Shown: in pieces, positions 1 to 7,730 of the stretch
How positions within the stretch are numbered: the stretch's first letter is position 1
How the letters are laid out: every line of letters begins with the position of its first letter
Source: Alkalihalobacillus alcalophilus ATCC 27647 = CGMCC 1.3604
GTDB lineage: Bacteria > Bacillota > Bacilli > Bacillales > Bacillaceae_D
DNA length: 64,000 nt
Assembly (NCBI RefSeq): GCF_000292245.2
Contig: NZ_ALPT02000006.1
Span: 16,283-80,282 of the forward strand
Reading direction: 5' to 3'
Translations under genes and position numbers: made by a program
Notes under the pieces: model-generated
Database searches by the model: none
Seen by the model: only the letters and a program-made list of their open reading frames with translations
Told to the model about the DNA's origin: nothing

Positions 1-397
1 GATGCACCCCATAAAAAATTAACACACTTAAACAAGAAATAATGACAATGAGTGGTGTTCTATACAAAATAAATTCATAAATTAATTCACTTGCCATTCG
101 CAAAATAATCGCCGTTACGCTTGTCCACATGATTAAGTAATTTAGAATGACGAGTTTGGCTAGCCATTTTCCAAGCAGCGATTCACAAAGTTGAACAAAT
201 GTTTTTCCTTGATAAGCTCTTGCTAATAATGTTGCTTGATATGTAATTAGGGTAGCAGCAACACCCGCAATTAAGACAGAAAGCCATGCATAATTTCCTG
301 CAGACTGAATGGCAGGTTGAATCGTGATTAAGACAGTCATGCCGATTGACATAAGTGTTAACACCCAAAATAATTCATAGCTTGAAATTTTGTACAA
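1..397 (-). CDS. Spore germination permease, GerAB/GerKB type (partial, 5' part)
   Basis: The first ~132 codons are visible and the rest lies beyond the left edge. Translation from a TTG start gives M-YKISSYELFWVLTLMSIG, then a run of hydrophobic helices at about residues 6-26, 34-54, 75-100 and 108-130. This is the opening of the GerAB/GerKB endospore germination permeases (APC superfamily), inner-membrane subunits of nutrient germinant receptors. The TTG is chosen because GGAGGGG lies 5-6 bases upstream (398-409); the nearest upstream ATG is out of frame. The gerAA/gerAC partners and the germinant cannot be judged from here. Family assignment rests on the N-terminal pattern and topology. 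Confidence 0.8.
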   Translation of the reverse strand, partial: MYKISSYELFWVLTLMSIGMTVLITIQPAIQSAGNYAWLSVLIAGVAATLITYQATLLARAYQGKTFVQLCESLLGKWLAKLVILNYLIMWTSVTAIILRMASELIYEFILYRTPLIVIISCLSVLIFYGVH

Positions 398-513
398 CCT
401 ATCCCCTCCAAAACCTCCATCCATTTTAACGGTAGTGTAACCAACCAAATTTATCCTATTCAATTTCAACTAGTATGGAAAATAAACCACACTCTCGATA
501 TTAATTGGCATAC

Positions 514-557
514 AAAAAAGCTGTCCTCATAAGATCTTTCAATCTCATGGGACAGCC
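514..557 (-). terminator. Intrinsic terminator of the aminotransferase gene
   Basis: On the minus strand GCTGTCC pairs with GGACAGC and an inner CATGAGAT pairs with ATCTTATG (one G-U). A run of six T follows. It lies just after the stop codon at 580. Confidence 0.9.
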
Positions 558-579
558 CTTTCGTTTTTTATATTATGAT

Positions 580-1677
580 TTAATTAGAAGTTGTCTCATC
601 TAATGAATTCACTTGAATCGTCCAATTAAATGAATCTGCTTTTTTACCAGTTTGAATGCCTGTTAACGTATCATACAATCGTTTTGATACATTCCCAGTT
701 TCTCCACCATTTATTTTCATTTTCTGATCACGCCAAATAAGTTCCCCGATTGGCGAAATAACAGCCGCTGTTCCAGTACCAAATGCTTCTTCCAATAAAC
801 CTTGATTGTATGCTTCTAACAGTTCATCCATAGAAAGTCTCTTTTCAACGACTGGCATATCCCATGATTTTAATAATTCAATCATTGATTTACGGGTAAT
901 TCCTTCTAAAATGCTGCCGTTTAAAGCTGGGGTGACAATCTCTCCGTTTATTTTAAAGAAAACATTCATACTGCCAACTTCTTCAATATATTTTTTCTCT
1001 ACCCCATCTAACCATAGCACTTGAGAAAACCCTTGTTTTGTCGCCTCATTTTGGGCATTATAAGCTGCTGAATAATTGCCAGCTGTTTTCGCTGTTCCTG
1101 TTCCACCTTTTACAGCACGTGTAAAGTTTTCTTCCACATAAATCCGGACAGGATTAATACCTTCAGGATAATAAGCTGCTACAGGTGATAAAATGATCAT
1201 AAATGTATAACAGGCTGAAGGATGCACACTTAAATTGTTTTCAGTCGCAATAATAAATGGACGAATATAAAGAGATGTGCCTTCCCCTTTTGGAACCCAT
1301 TCTTTTTCTAAAGCAATGAGCTGTTTTAAATAATATAATACTTCCTCTTCATCAACATGCGGAATACTAAGCCGCTCACTTGAGCGATTTAAACGCTGGA
1401 AGTTTTGGTCAGGTCTAAAAAGTAAGATCTGATCATCCTCGGTGCGATATGCTTTTAACCCTTCAAAAACGGTTTGTCCATAATGAAAAATCATCGCCGC
1501 TGGATCTAATGTGACAGGCTGATACGGAATGATTTTAGGATCATGCCAACCTTTATTAACTGTATAGTTCATTTTGAACATATGATCAGTAAAAACAGAA
1601 CCGAATTTCACTTTATTCACATCTGGCTTTTCTTTTGGATGCATTGTACGGATGATTTGTAATTTCTTTCCACTCAA
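580..1677 (-). CDS. ilvE: Branched-chain amino acid aminotransferase
   Basis: Fold-type IV PLP enzyme that transfers the amino group of Leu/Ile/Val to 2-oxoglutarate, the last step of synthesis or first of breakdown; cytoplasmic. Length of 365 residues matches B. subtilis YwaA/IlvK. Visible family marks are FTDHMF near the N-terminus, YGQTVFEGLKAY, the PLP lysine in GTAKTAGNY (about residue 197), and EEAFGTGTAAVISPIG near the end. Start: TTG at 1677 has AAAAGGAG nine bases upstream. The ATG at 1686 abuts that Shine-Dalgarno, and a GTG at 1707 lacks one, so TTG is preferred. It is monocistronic, with its own terminator and a possible CodY box upstream. Confidence 0.93.
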   Translation of the reverse strand: MSGKKLQIIRTMHPKEKPDVNKVKFGSVFTDHMFKMNYTVNKGWHDPKIIPYQPVTLDPAAMIFHYGQTVFEGLKAYRTEDDQILLFRPDQNFQRLNRSSERLSIPHVDEEEVLYYLKQLIALEKEWVPKGEGTSLYIRPFIIATENNLSVHPSACYTFMIILSPVAAYYPEGINPVRIYVEENFTRAVKGGTGTAKTAGNYSAAYNAQNEATKQGFSQVLWLDGVEKKYIEEVGSMNVFFKINGEIVTPALNGSILEGITRKSMIELLKSWDMPVVEKRLSMDELLEAYNQGLLEEAFGTGTAAVISPIGELIWRDQKMKINGGETGNVSKRLYDTLTGIQTGKKADSFNWTIQVNSLDETTSN

Positions 1678-1850
1678 CTTCTTCATCTCCTTTTGACCAC
1701 TAATCACATTTTAAAAGCTCATTCTGAAGATTTCAAGAATAAAAATGATTCACGTTATGCTCGAAACGGAAGACATATTTCTAAAAAATTGTCAAAGAAA
1801 ACAGTAAGAATATTGCTACTATAAGAAAGAAAGCGTTTCATTTTTTTCGG

Positions 1851-1865
1851 TTTTTTCTGAAATTT
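1851..1865. promoter_or_regulatory. Possible CodY box upstream of ilvE
   Basis: TTTTTTCTGAAATTT matches the CodY consensus AATTTTCWGAAAATT at 12 of 15 positions. CodY represses branched-chain amino acid genes in bacilli when Ile/Val and GTP are high, so the site is plausible 170 bp upstream of the start. A 15-mer with three mismatches in AT-rich DNA is weak evidence alone. Confidence 0.35.
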
Positions 1866-1867
1866 AT

Positions 1868-1885
1868 TCTAAAAAATTTTTTAGA
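1868..1885. repeat. Perfect 18-bp palindrome upstream of ilvE
   Basis: TCTAAAAAATTTTTTAGA reads the same on both strands, three bases after the possible CodY box. It could be part of an operator, or the 5' region of a divergent terminator. No function is assignable. Confidence 0.4.
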
Positions 1886-1922
1886 TTTTCTTTGTTCTAG
1901 TTTATTCAGCTCCACATAAAGA

Positions 1923-1949
1923 AAGACTGCTCGATTTAACTCAAGCAGC
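1923..1949 (-). terminator. Terminator of the htrA-foldase operon, displaced by element A
   Basis: Minus strand CTGCTTGA-GTTAAA-TCGAGCAG followed by TCTTTCTTT. It faces the foldase gene that ends at 2938 but is now 1 kb away. Removing the element and one target duplication puts it within about 10-20 bases of the stop codon, where a terminator is expected. Confidence 0.7.
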
Positions 1950-2115
1950 CGCTAATATTAATTACTGAGAAAATCCGTTCAACTAGTTGGCAGAGCGAAA
2001 GGGAAGCTCTTAAACAAATGCCCTTGACACGTTTGAAAAGCGAGAACGCACTATCACACCAAACGGATAAGCTGTGAAGTAAGAAAAAGATAATAGGCCC
2101 TCCGGCAGTCGCTCC

Positions 2116-2220
2116 CAAAACCATACTCCGCGTCCTGCGGGAACCTTGCGAGCCTCCTCGGCAAGCCTTGCGGGGTCTCGCTCCACGGTTTATTCCCGCG
2201 GGAGTCTCCGTATGGTTTTG
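2116..2220 (-). repeat. GC-rich hairpin unit A1
   Basis: 105-bp unit bounded by an 11-bp perfect stem, CAAAACCATAC with GTATGGTTTTG. Inner GCGAG pairs with CTCGC, and GCAA-GGC-TTGC forms the tip. It is the inverted partner of unit A2. The flank GGGAGCGAC...CCGGAGGGCC is shared by most copies. Confidence 0.85.
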
Positions 2221-2509
2221 TCCGCTAAGTGTGGTGGAGAGGTTTGATGATATCGCCATTCTCAATCAGCTATTTCTAACGCAGAAGGACCTTCTTCTTC
2301 ACTTTGTTAGTTATGAAAAGACAGGATTCCAATCGAAATAAGCTCGCTAGTCTAGCTAACAGAGCATCAACACGGATTTATTTACAACTGTAACGGAATG
2401 AGTCATGGAAGGAGAAAAATCATTCTCAAGCTACTGTATTTTGAAGTATTGTCTGTTTTTTTATTCCATGAGAAAACCGAACCTAGATTCGATTCCATTA
2501 TCTAGCGGA

Positions 2510-2615
2510 CAAACAGACACGGAGACTCCCGCAGGAATAAACCGTCCAATGAGACCCCGCAAGCGTGCTGAGGAGGCTCATGAGGTTCTCGGCAAGGACG
2601 CGGAGTGTCTGTTTG
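2510..2615 (+). repeat. GC-rich hairpin unit A2
   Basis: Bounded by CAAACAGACAC and GTGTCTGTTTG (11-bp stem). Inner ATGAG pairs with CTCAT. The stems differ from unit A1 in sequence but stay complementary. Confidence 0.85.
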
Positions 2616-2937
2616 GGAGCGACCGCCGGAGGGCCTATTATTTATTTCTTGATGCACAGATAACGTGAGATTGGTTTGTTCGTTTATGAACTTGACGTAT
2701 TAAAGCAAAGGGTTGACTGTTTACATTTTTTTCAATAGGAAGGAAGAGTTAATCACATTGTTCGCGACAGCCGAAGTGCTTCATTTTAGTGAACCGTTTC
2801 CTTCAACAGCCTGCGAAGAGATGGGTTCAGACTGTCAGCGATTGAACCGTTCATGTAAAGTCAATTTGAGTCTTGTATCGCCCTTAAGTCAATCTCTATC
2901 AACGGTTAAGGGTCAATTATACGCTGCGAAAGTTGAG

Positions 2938-3801
2938 TTAATTATAATCGATATTGTATTGTTCTCTTAATAAGTTAACCCATGGTCCATACTCTACTTG
3001 AAACTTTTCATTAAATAGGATATCTTCAATCTCTTCTCTATGCTCTTCGAATTCTGCTTCTTTTGCTTCATTTTTCCCAGTCACTTTTATAATATGAAAA
3101 CCAAATTCTGACTCGACCGGTTCACTAATTTGGTCCAATTCTAATTCAAAAGCAACTTCTTCAAATGGTTCGACCATATCCCCTTTTGAAAAATAACCTA
3201 ATTGACCTCCTTCTTCTTTACTAGCTTCATCTGTTGAAAATTCGACGGCTAACGTAGAAAAATCTTCACCTGCCGCTAATTTTTCTTTCACCTCATTAGC
3301 GGTATCTTCATCTTCTACTAAAATATGACTTGCTTCAACTTGTTCTTCTTGATTAAATTGTTCTTGATTTTCTTCAAAATACGCCACAGTCTCTTCTTCT
3401 GTCACTTCTATAATGGAAGACATTAACTTTTTTGTTAATAAGTAATAGTGTATATCATTTTCTAACTCTTCAATGCTCATTCCATTTTGACTAAGCATTT
3501 CCTGAAATGCTTCTTCTCCGTTATACATTTCATAATAATTTTCCATTTCAGCTGCCATTTCATCCTCAGTCACAGTAATTCCTTGCTCTTTTGCCTCTAA
3601 TTCAATCATTTTGTCGGTAATTAGCGTTTCTAGTGCCGTTGCCCCATGTTGCGCCATCACTAATTGTTCAACTTGATCTTGTTTTATTTTTTCACCGTTT
3701 ACTGTTGCTAGCACATTCGTTGAATTGGATACGTACACTCCTAATGCAATAGCCCCAACTAAGACCATAGCACTACTGATTATTACTATCGTTTTTCTCA
3801 T
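2938..3801 (-). CDS. PPIC-type (parvulin) extracytoplasmic foldase
   Basis: 287 residues: an N-terminal membrane anchor (about 5-26), a SurA/PrsA-like chaperone region (30-150), a parvulin prolyl isomerase core (about 155-245, with EASHILVEDEDTA, GGQLGYFSKGDMV and FGFHIIKV), and a Glu-rich tail. PrsA and YacD proteins help secreted proteins fold outside the membrane. There is no lipobox cysteine, so a YacD-like anchored form is more likely than a true PrsA lipoprotein. It lies 17 bases after an HtrA-type protease gene and is probably co-transcribed with it, pairing folding with proteolysis. The stop codon overlaps the target duplication of element A. Confidence 0.88.
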   Translation of the reverse strand: MRKTIVIISSAMVLVGAIALGVYVSNSTNVLATVNGEKIKQDQVEQLVMAQHGATALETLITDKMIELEAKEQGITVTEDEMAAEMENYYEMYNGEEAFQEMLSQNGMSIEELENDIHYYLLTKKLMSSIIEVTEEETVAYFEENQEQFNQEEQVEASHILVEDEDTANEVKEKLAAGEDFSTLAVEFSTDEASKEEGGQLGYFSKGDMVEPFEEVAFELELDQISEPVESEFGFHIIKVTGKNEAKEAEFEEHREEIEDILFNEKFQVEYGPWVNLLREQYNIDYN

Positions 3802-3818
3802 TTATGATTCCAACTTTC

Positions 3819-5066
3819 TTATAAGGATGTATTGGCTGTTAATGTTAAATTTACTTGGATTAGCTCACCATTTCGATATAAACTGATTTCCACATTTTGA
3901 CCAAGCTCAAGCTCTCGATATAAAACTTTGCGTAATTCAGTTGCATCTTTTATTTCATTCTTATCAATAGATGTGACAATGTCACCAGCACGGAGACCTG
4001 CTCGATCAGCTGCAGACTGCGGCTCAACCGTTGTAATGACGACACCCTCTGTCACTTCATCTGGTAGCTCGCCTAAGTACCCCTGAGGAATCTCATGTAA
4101 ATTCGCTAACCCTACACCTAAATAAGGTCGGCTAATTTCTCCTTTTTCAATAATTTCTTCCACCAAAGGTAGCAAATCATTACTCGGAATCGCAAAACCA
4201 ATACCTTCAATTCCATTTTGAGCGATTTTTAAACTATTAATCCCAATGACTTCTCCATTGGTATTAATTAAAGCTCCACCACTATTTCCCGGATTAATAG
4301 CCGCATCTGTTTGAATAACATCTAAATCCCATTCACCGGCCGAAGTCGTAACAGGAATGGTACGATTAATCGCTGAAATAATGCCTTGAGTGACGGTTCT
4401 CGATAAATCAAGCCCAAGCGGATTTCCAATCGCCAATACTTGTTCCCCAGGGCGCAGTGCGTCCGAATCACCAAAGGTTATGACGGAATGAACGGATTGT
4501 GAATCGATCGCTAATACAGCTATATCTGTCAGTGCATCAGAGCCGACTAGTTGAGCTTGAACTGAATCACCTGATGGCAATGATACTTCTATTCCGTCAG
4601 CGCCTTCAATGACATGATGATTCGTAATCACAAAAGCTTTATCTCCTTCTTTTTTGAAGATGACACCTGAACCTGTCCCGGCTTCAACGGCTTCTTGTTC
4701 ATTTCCTTGTTGATTTTGAAAAAAACCTCCGTAGCCTTGCTGACTTTGTAAATTAACTACCCCCACTATTGACTCTGATGCCTCTTCAATCATATCCATT
4801 AAATCCGTCGTTCCTGTCGATATATTTTGCACAGGAAGGGGATTTCCTTCATTATTTGACTGTTCATTCACTAGGGCCTCTTCATCAAGAGCAAGTGACA
4901 GTTGATTAGCGACGAGATTTTCATAATAGCCTGTTTGAGGGATAACCATTAATGTAATCGCCGAACCAAGCACACCAGCACTTACCGTTTTAATAAACGA
5001 ACGTCCTTTCTTTTTAGTGTTTGCTCTACTTTCCTTTTTAGAAATTTGTTCTTGCTCAATTTCCAC
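3819..5066 (-). CDS. HtrA/DegP-type serine protease with PDZ domain
   Basis: Membrane-anchored surface quality-control protease that degrades misfolded exported proteins. Layout of 415 residues: charged cytoplasmic tail (1-25), one membrane segment (about 27-45), acidic linker, trypsin-like domain with catalytic His in TNHHVI (about 151), Asp in LTDIAVL (about 181) and Ser in NPGNSGGAL (about 262), then one PDZ domain (about 310-405). Start: the GTG at 5066 has AGGTGG eight bases upstream; GTGs at 5075 and 5078 lie inside that Shine-Dalgarno. In bacilli such genes are induced by CssRS on secretion stress; no operator was identified here. First gene of a two-gene operon with the foldase. Confidence 0.92.
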   Translation of the reverse strand: MEIEQEQISKKESRANTKKKGRSFIKTVSAGVLGSAITLMVIPQTGYYENLVANQLSLALDEEALVNEQSNNEGNPLPVQNISTGTTDLMDMIEEASESIVGVVNLQSQQGYGGFFQNQQGNEQEAVEAGTGSGVIFKKEGDKAFVITNHHVIEGADGIEVSLPSGDSVQAQLVGSDALTDIAVLAIDSQSVHSVITFGDSDALRPGEQVLAIGNPLGLDLSRTVTQGIISAINRTIPVTTSAGEWDLDVIQTDAAINPGNSGGALINTNGEVIGINSLKIAQNGIEGIGFAIPSNDLLPLVEEIIEKGEISRPYLGVGLANLHEIPQGYLGELPDEVTEGVVITTVEPQSAADRAGLRAGDIVTSIDKNEIKDATELRKVLYRELELGQNVEISLYRNGELIQVNLTLTANTSL

Positions 5067-5253
5067 TCTACCCACCACCTATCACTTTATTGCTTAAGCT
5101 TTGATCCTACTTTAAAACAGAAATAAGTCAGTCAGATGTCAAAAGTAGCGACAGTTATCAAAAATTGTGAGAAATGGATGCAGACGAGACAGTTCAACTC
5201 TATTGGGCGGGGATTTTTTACAGATTAGGCGCTTCTCCCTTTTAATCAACGCC

Positions 5254-5291
5254 AAAAAAACCTCATTTTGTCGTCATAACAAAATGAGGTT
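5254..5291 (-). terminator. Terminator of the BCCT transporter gene
   Basis: Minus strand AACCTCATTTTG pairs perfectly with CAAAATGAGGTT around a short loop, followed by seven T. Confidence 0.92.
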
Positions 5292-5314
5292 CTTCTATTT
5301 ACTTTTTTACGTTA

Positions 5315-6832
5315 TCATTTCATTTTCGGTTGTTTTTTGATTCGACCAAGACCGAGTTCTTTTGCTTCTTTATGAAGAGCTTTTAATAAACTAATCATCA
5401 TCAATAACATAATCAATGAGAATGGAAGGGCAGCAGAAATCATCGTATTTTGTAAAGCCGGCAAACCGCCAGAATAAAGCAAAACCAACGCAATCGCCGC
5501 AACCATAATTCCCCATATTAGCTTAATTTTTGTACTAGGCGTTTGTGAGCCATCAGTTGTCATCATACCTAATACATATGTACCAGAATCAGCTGATGTG
5601 ATTAAAAAGATCGCAATCAAAACAAGGGCTAATAAGGACATAATTAAAGAAAGTGGAAAATTCGCTAAGACACCGAATAAACTTTCTTCTATTGCTAAAT
5701 TGGAAAGCATCGCCACTCCCGTATGCTCGTACATCATCGCCGTACCACCAAATGTGGCAAACCAGAAAAAGCCAACTAAGGAAGGTAAAAATAAAACACC
5801 AAAAACAAATTCTCTAATGGAGCGCCCTCGAGAAACACGGGCAATAAATATCCCCACAAATGGAGCCCATGAAATCCACCATGCCCAATAAAAGATTGTC
5901 CAGCCATCAATCCATTCTCTTGCCTCTGTATTAAACGGAGCAATTCGAAAACTCATTTGGAAAAAGTTTTGAATATAACCGCCTAATGTATCCGTATATA
6001 GATTAAGAATCGCAACAGTAGGACCAAAGATAAAGACAAATAATAATAAAATTAACGCTAAAATCATATTCAGATTACTTAAAATCCGTATCCCTTTTTC
6101 AATCCCTGTTAATGCGGAAATCATAAATAATACTGTAACTACGACTAAAATAGCTAATTGAATCCAAAAATTTAAAGGCAATCCAAATAAATAACTCATT
6201 CCACCATTGACTTGAGAAACCCCAAATCCTAGAGTTGTGGCCACACCGATAACCGTAGCGAATACAGCAATTACATCAATTGCGACTCCCAAGCCACCGT
6301 CCACTCTATTGCCCAATAACGGCCTCAAACTCGCACTTATTAATGCTTTCTCACCACGCCTAAATGTAAAATAGGCAATAACTAATGCGACTAAACCATA
6401 AATAGCCCAAGCATGAATGCCCCAATGAAAGAACGTAAATCGCAAGGCATCTCGCATTCCTTGTGTTGCTCCTTCTTGACCAGTCGGCGAGCTAACCGCA
6501 TAATGACTTAGTGGTTCTGCCGTTCCCCAGAACACAAGCCCAATTCCCATACCGGCACTAAATAAAAGAGCAAACCATGTCGGACGGTTAAATTGCGGTT
6601 TATCATCCTGCTTCCCTAATTTTATCATTCCAACCGGACTTATTAAAAAATAGAGACATACAAGAGCAATAACTGTCACTAAAATTAAATAATACCACCC
6701 AAAGGATGACGATATAAAAGCCGTTAATTGACCGGTCCATTCTTCTAAAAGTTTTGGAGCAAAAATTCCAAACAAAACAATGATCATTAATAAAGAAACA
6801 GATAAATAAAATACAAGTGACTTATTTTTCAT
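5315..6832 (-). CDS. opuD: BCCT-family glycine betaine transporter
   Basis: 505-residue secondary transporter of the betaine/choline/carnitine family, importing compatible solutes with Na+ for osmoprotection. About 12 membrane segments. Diagnostic motifs are GMGIGLVFWGTAEPLSHY in TM3 and the signature DGWTIFYWAWWISWAPFVG in TM8. Start: the ATG at 6832 has AAAGGAAC about five bases upstream; an in-frame upstream extension to 6988 is not membrane-like and lacks a ribosome site. OpuD is the closest named family by length (512 in B. subtilis), but substrate specificity cannot be read from sequence alone. Confidence 0.9.
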   Translation of the reverse strand: MKNKSLVFYLSVSLLMIIVLFGIFAPKLLEEWTGQLTAFISSSFGWYYLILVTVIALVCLYFLISPVGMIKLGKQDDKPQFNRPTWFALLFSAGMGIGLVFWGTAEPLSHYAVSSPTGQEGATQGMRDALRFTFFHWGIHAWAIYGLVALVIAYFTFRRGEKALISASLRPLLGNRVDGGLGVAIDVIAVFATVIGVATTLGFGVSQVNGGMSYLFGLPLNFWIQLAILVVVTVLFMISALTGIEKGIRILSNLNMILALILLLFVFIFGPTVAILNLYTDTLGGYIQNFFQMSFRIAPFNTEAREWIDGWTIFYWAWWISWAPFVGIFIARVSRGRSIREFVFGVLFLPSLVGFFWFATFGGTAMMYEHTGVAMLSNLAIEESLFGVLANFPLSLIMSLLALVLIAIFLITSADSGTYVLGMMTTDGSQTPSTKIKLIWGIMVAAIALVLLYSGGLPALQNTMISAALPFSLIMLLMMISLLKALHKEAKELGLGRIKKQPKMK

Positions 6833-6902
6833 GTAAAGTTCCTTTCCCTTCAATAACTTTGAAAATCTCCCTATATAGGAGACGTACCTCCCCAGAAACA
6901 GG

Positions 6903-6935
6903 AAAAAACACGCCGATTCAAACGACGTGTTTTTA
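6903..6935 (-). terminator. Terminator downstream of the ssuE-like gene
   Basis: Minus strand AAAACACGTCG-TTTGAAT-CGGCGTGTTTT ending in a T run. It lies between the flavin reductase gene (stop at 7109) and the BCCT gene. Confidence 0.75.
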
Positions 6936-7108
6936 TAACATAACATAACATCCATGTTATTTCTAGCCCGCAATAAACGAAAAACCATTCGTTTGGGACC
7001 GACACGCTCATTTTATTTCGCGTGTTTATTTTGTCCGTAACCTCAGCTCTTCATTCAATGGCAATGAACTCTTAAACCTGATTACTGCAAGATATTTTAA
7101 CCTTATAA

Positions 7109-7627
7109 TCACTTGATAAACTCAGTTAGTGTTCGGTCAATTCTCTCTTTCGCTTGTTTGGTTAGGACTAATTCCTTACTATCATCCCAATTTACATCGC
7201 TTTCAACGGTATATAAACCTTTAGCAATCCATTTAGCCCCTAAAGCAGATAAGACAGGTTTTAAACTATAATCCACCATTAATAAATGAGCTAAACTTCC
7301 CCCAATAACAAAGGGCAATACAGATTTGTCTTTTAAGCCATCTTGCGGCAATAAATCTAAATACGTCTTTAGTACTCCAGTAAATGAGGCTTTATATACT
7401 TGCGAGGCGACAATGACTAAATCCGCTTTATCGACTTTTTTATTAAATTCTTTTACTTTTTCATGATTGAATTGAGCTTGAATAAGAGCCTCTGCTGGGA
7501 TATCTGTCACATGCAAAACTTCCGCTTTAACGCCTTGACGAGCATAAAACTGTTGAGCATATGTGATTAATCCATTTAAACGAGACGATTTATATGGACT
7601 GCCCGAAATGATCACGATATGGAGCAT
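7109..7627 (-). CDS. ssuE: NADPH-dependent FMN reductase, SsuE type
   Basis: 172-residue flavodoxin-fold reductase that makes FMNH2 for two-component flavin monooxygenases such as alkanesulfonate or sulfone monooxygenase. The FMN phosphate loop SGSPYKSSRLNGL is at residues 8-20. The central ASQVYKASFTGVLKTYLDLL and the SsuE-type VIGGSLAHLLMVDYSLKPVL are intact. AAGGAGG lies nine bases before the ATG. It is the last gene of the sulfonate block read from ssuA, separated from its paralogue (7731-8237) by a terminator, so it may be transcribed separately. The likely electron acceptor partner is the flavin monooxygenase at 11070. Confidence 0.88.
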   Translation of the reverse strand: MLHIVIISGSPYKSSRLNGLITYAQQFYARQGVKAEVLHVTDIPAEALIQAQFNHEKVKEFNKKVDKADLVIVASQVYKASFTGVLKTYLDLLPQDGLKDKSVLPFVIGGSLAHLLMVDYSLKPVLSALGAKWIAKGLYTVESDVNWDDSKELVLTKQAKERIDRTLTEFIK

Positions 7628-7651
7628 TTAATTTTCCTCCTTCTCCTCTTG

Positions 7652-7714
7652 AAAAAGAGGCAAAGCTGTTTATTAACAACGATGCCTCTGGTCATCCAGT
7701 CGGTCGAATTATTT
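7652..7714 (-). terminator. Mini-hairpin plus terminator, motif copy a
   Basis: Minus strand: CCGA, then the mini-hairpin CTGG-ATGA-CCAG, then directly the terminator stem AGAGGCA...TGCCTCT and five T. It lies between the two flavin reductase genes. It resembles three other terminators in the sulfur block (see findings). Confidence 0.6.
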
Positions 7715-7730
7715 AATTTATTTTATGCCT

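Larger units (their letters stand above)
1965..2937. mobile_element. Non-coding mobile element, copy A (973 bp)
   Basis: Flanked by perfect 7-bp direct repeats TTAATTA (1958-1964 and 2938-2944). The right end is ...TGCGAAAGTTGAG. The left end is eroded (CTGAGAAAATCCG where copy B has CTCAACTTTCGCA and more), but the next ~150 bp match copy B. It contains two inverted GC-rich hairpin units (2116-2220 and 2510-2615), a centre shared with the other copies, and a longer right arm carrying an extra ~130 bp after 2635. No ORF has coding character. The right duplication supplies the stop codon of the foldase gene, so insertion left that protein intact. Confidence 0.85.

Noticed and set aside
183..368. 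61-codon minus-strand ORF
   Set aside because: It is in a different frame from the membrane-protein frame that starts at the TTG at 397 with a good ribosome site; the peptide has no coding character.
1936..2265. ORF with SGQNHTETPAGINRGARPRK; similar ORFs at 2405-2668, 37741-37995, 49702-50064 and 50321-50548
   Set aside because: All lie on the GC-rich hairpin units of the non-coding elements, on both strands, with no ribosome sites and unrelated ends. The shared peptide only reflects the repeated DNA.
2641..2760. Promoter-like TTGACT with AGGAAGGAAGAG inside element A
   Set aside because: No start codon or reading frame follows, and the segment is present only in this copy; insufficient for a gene call.
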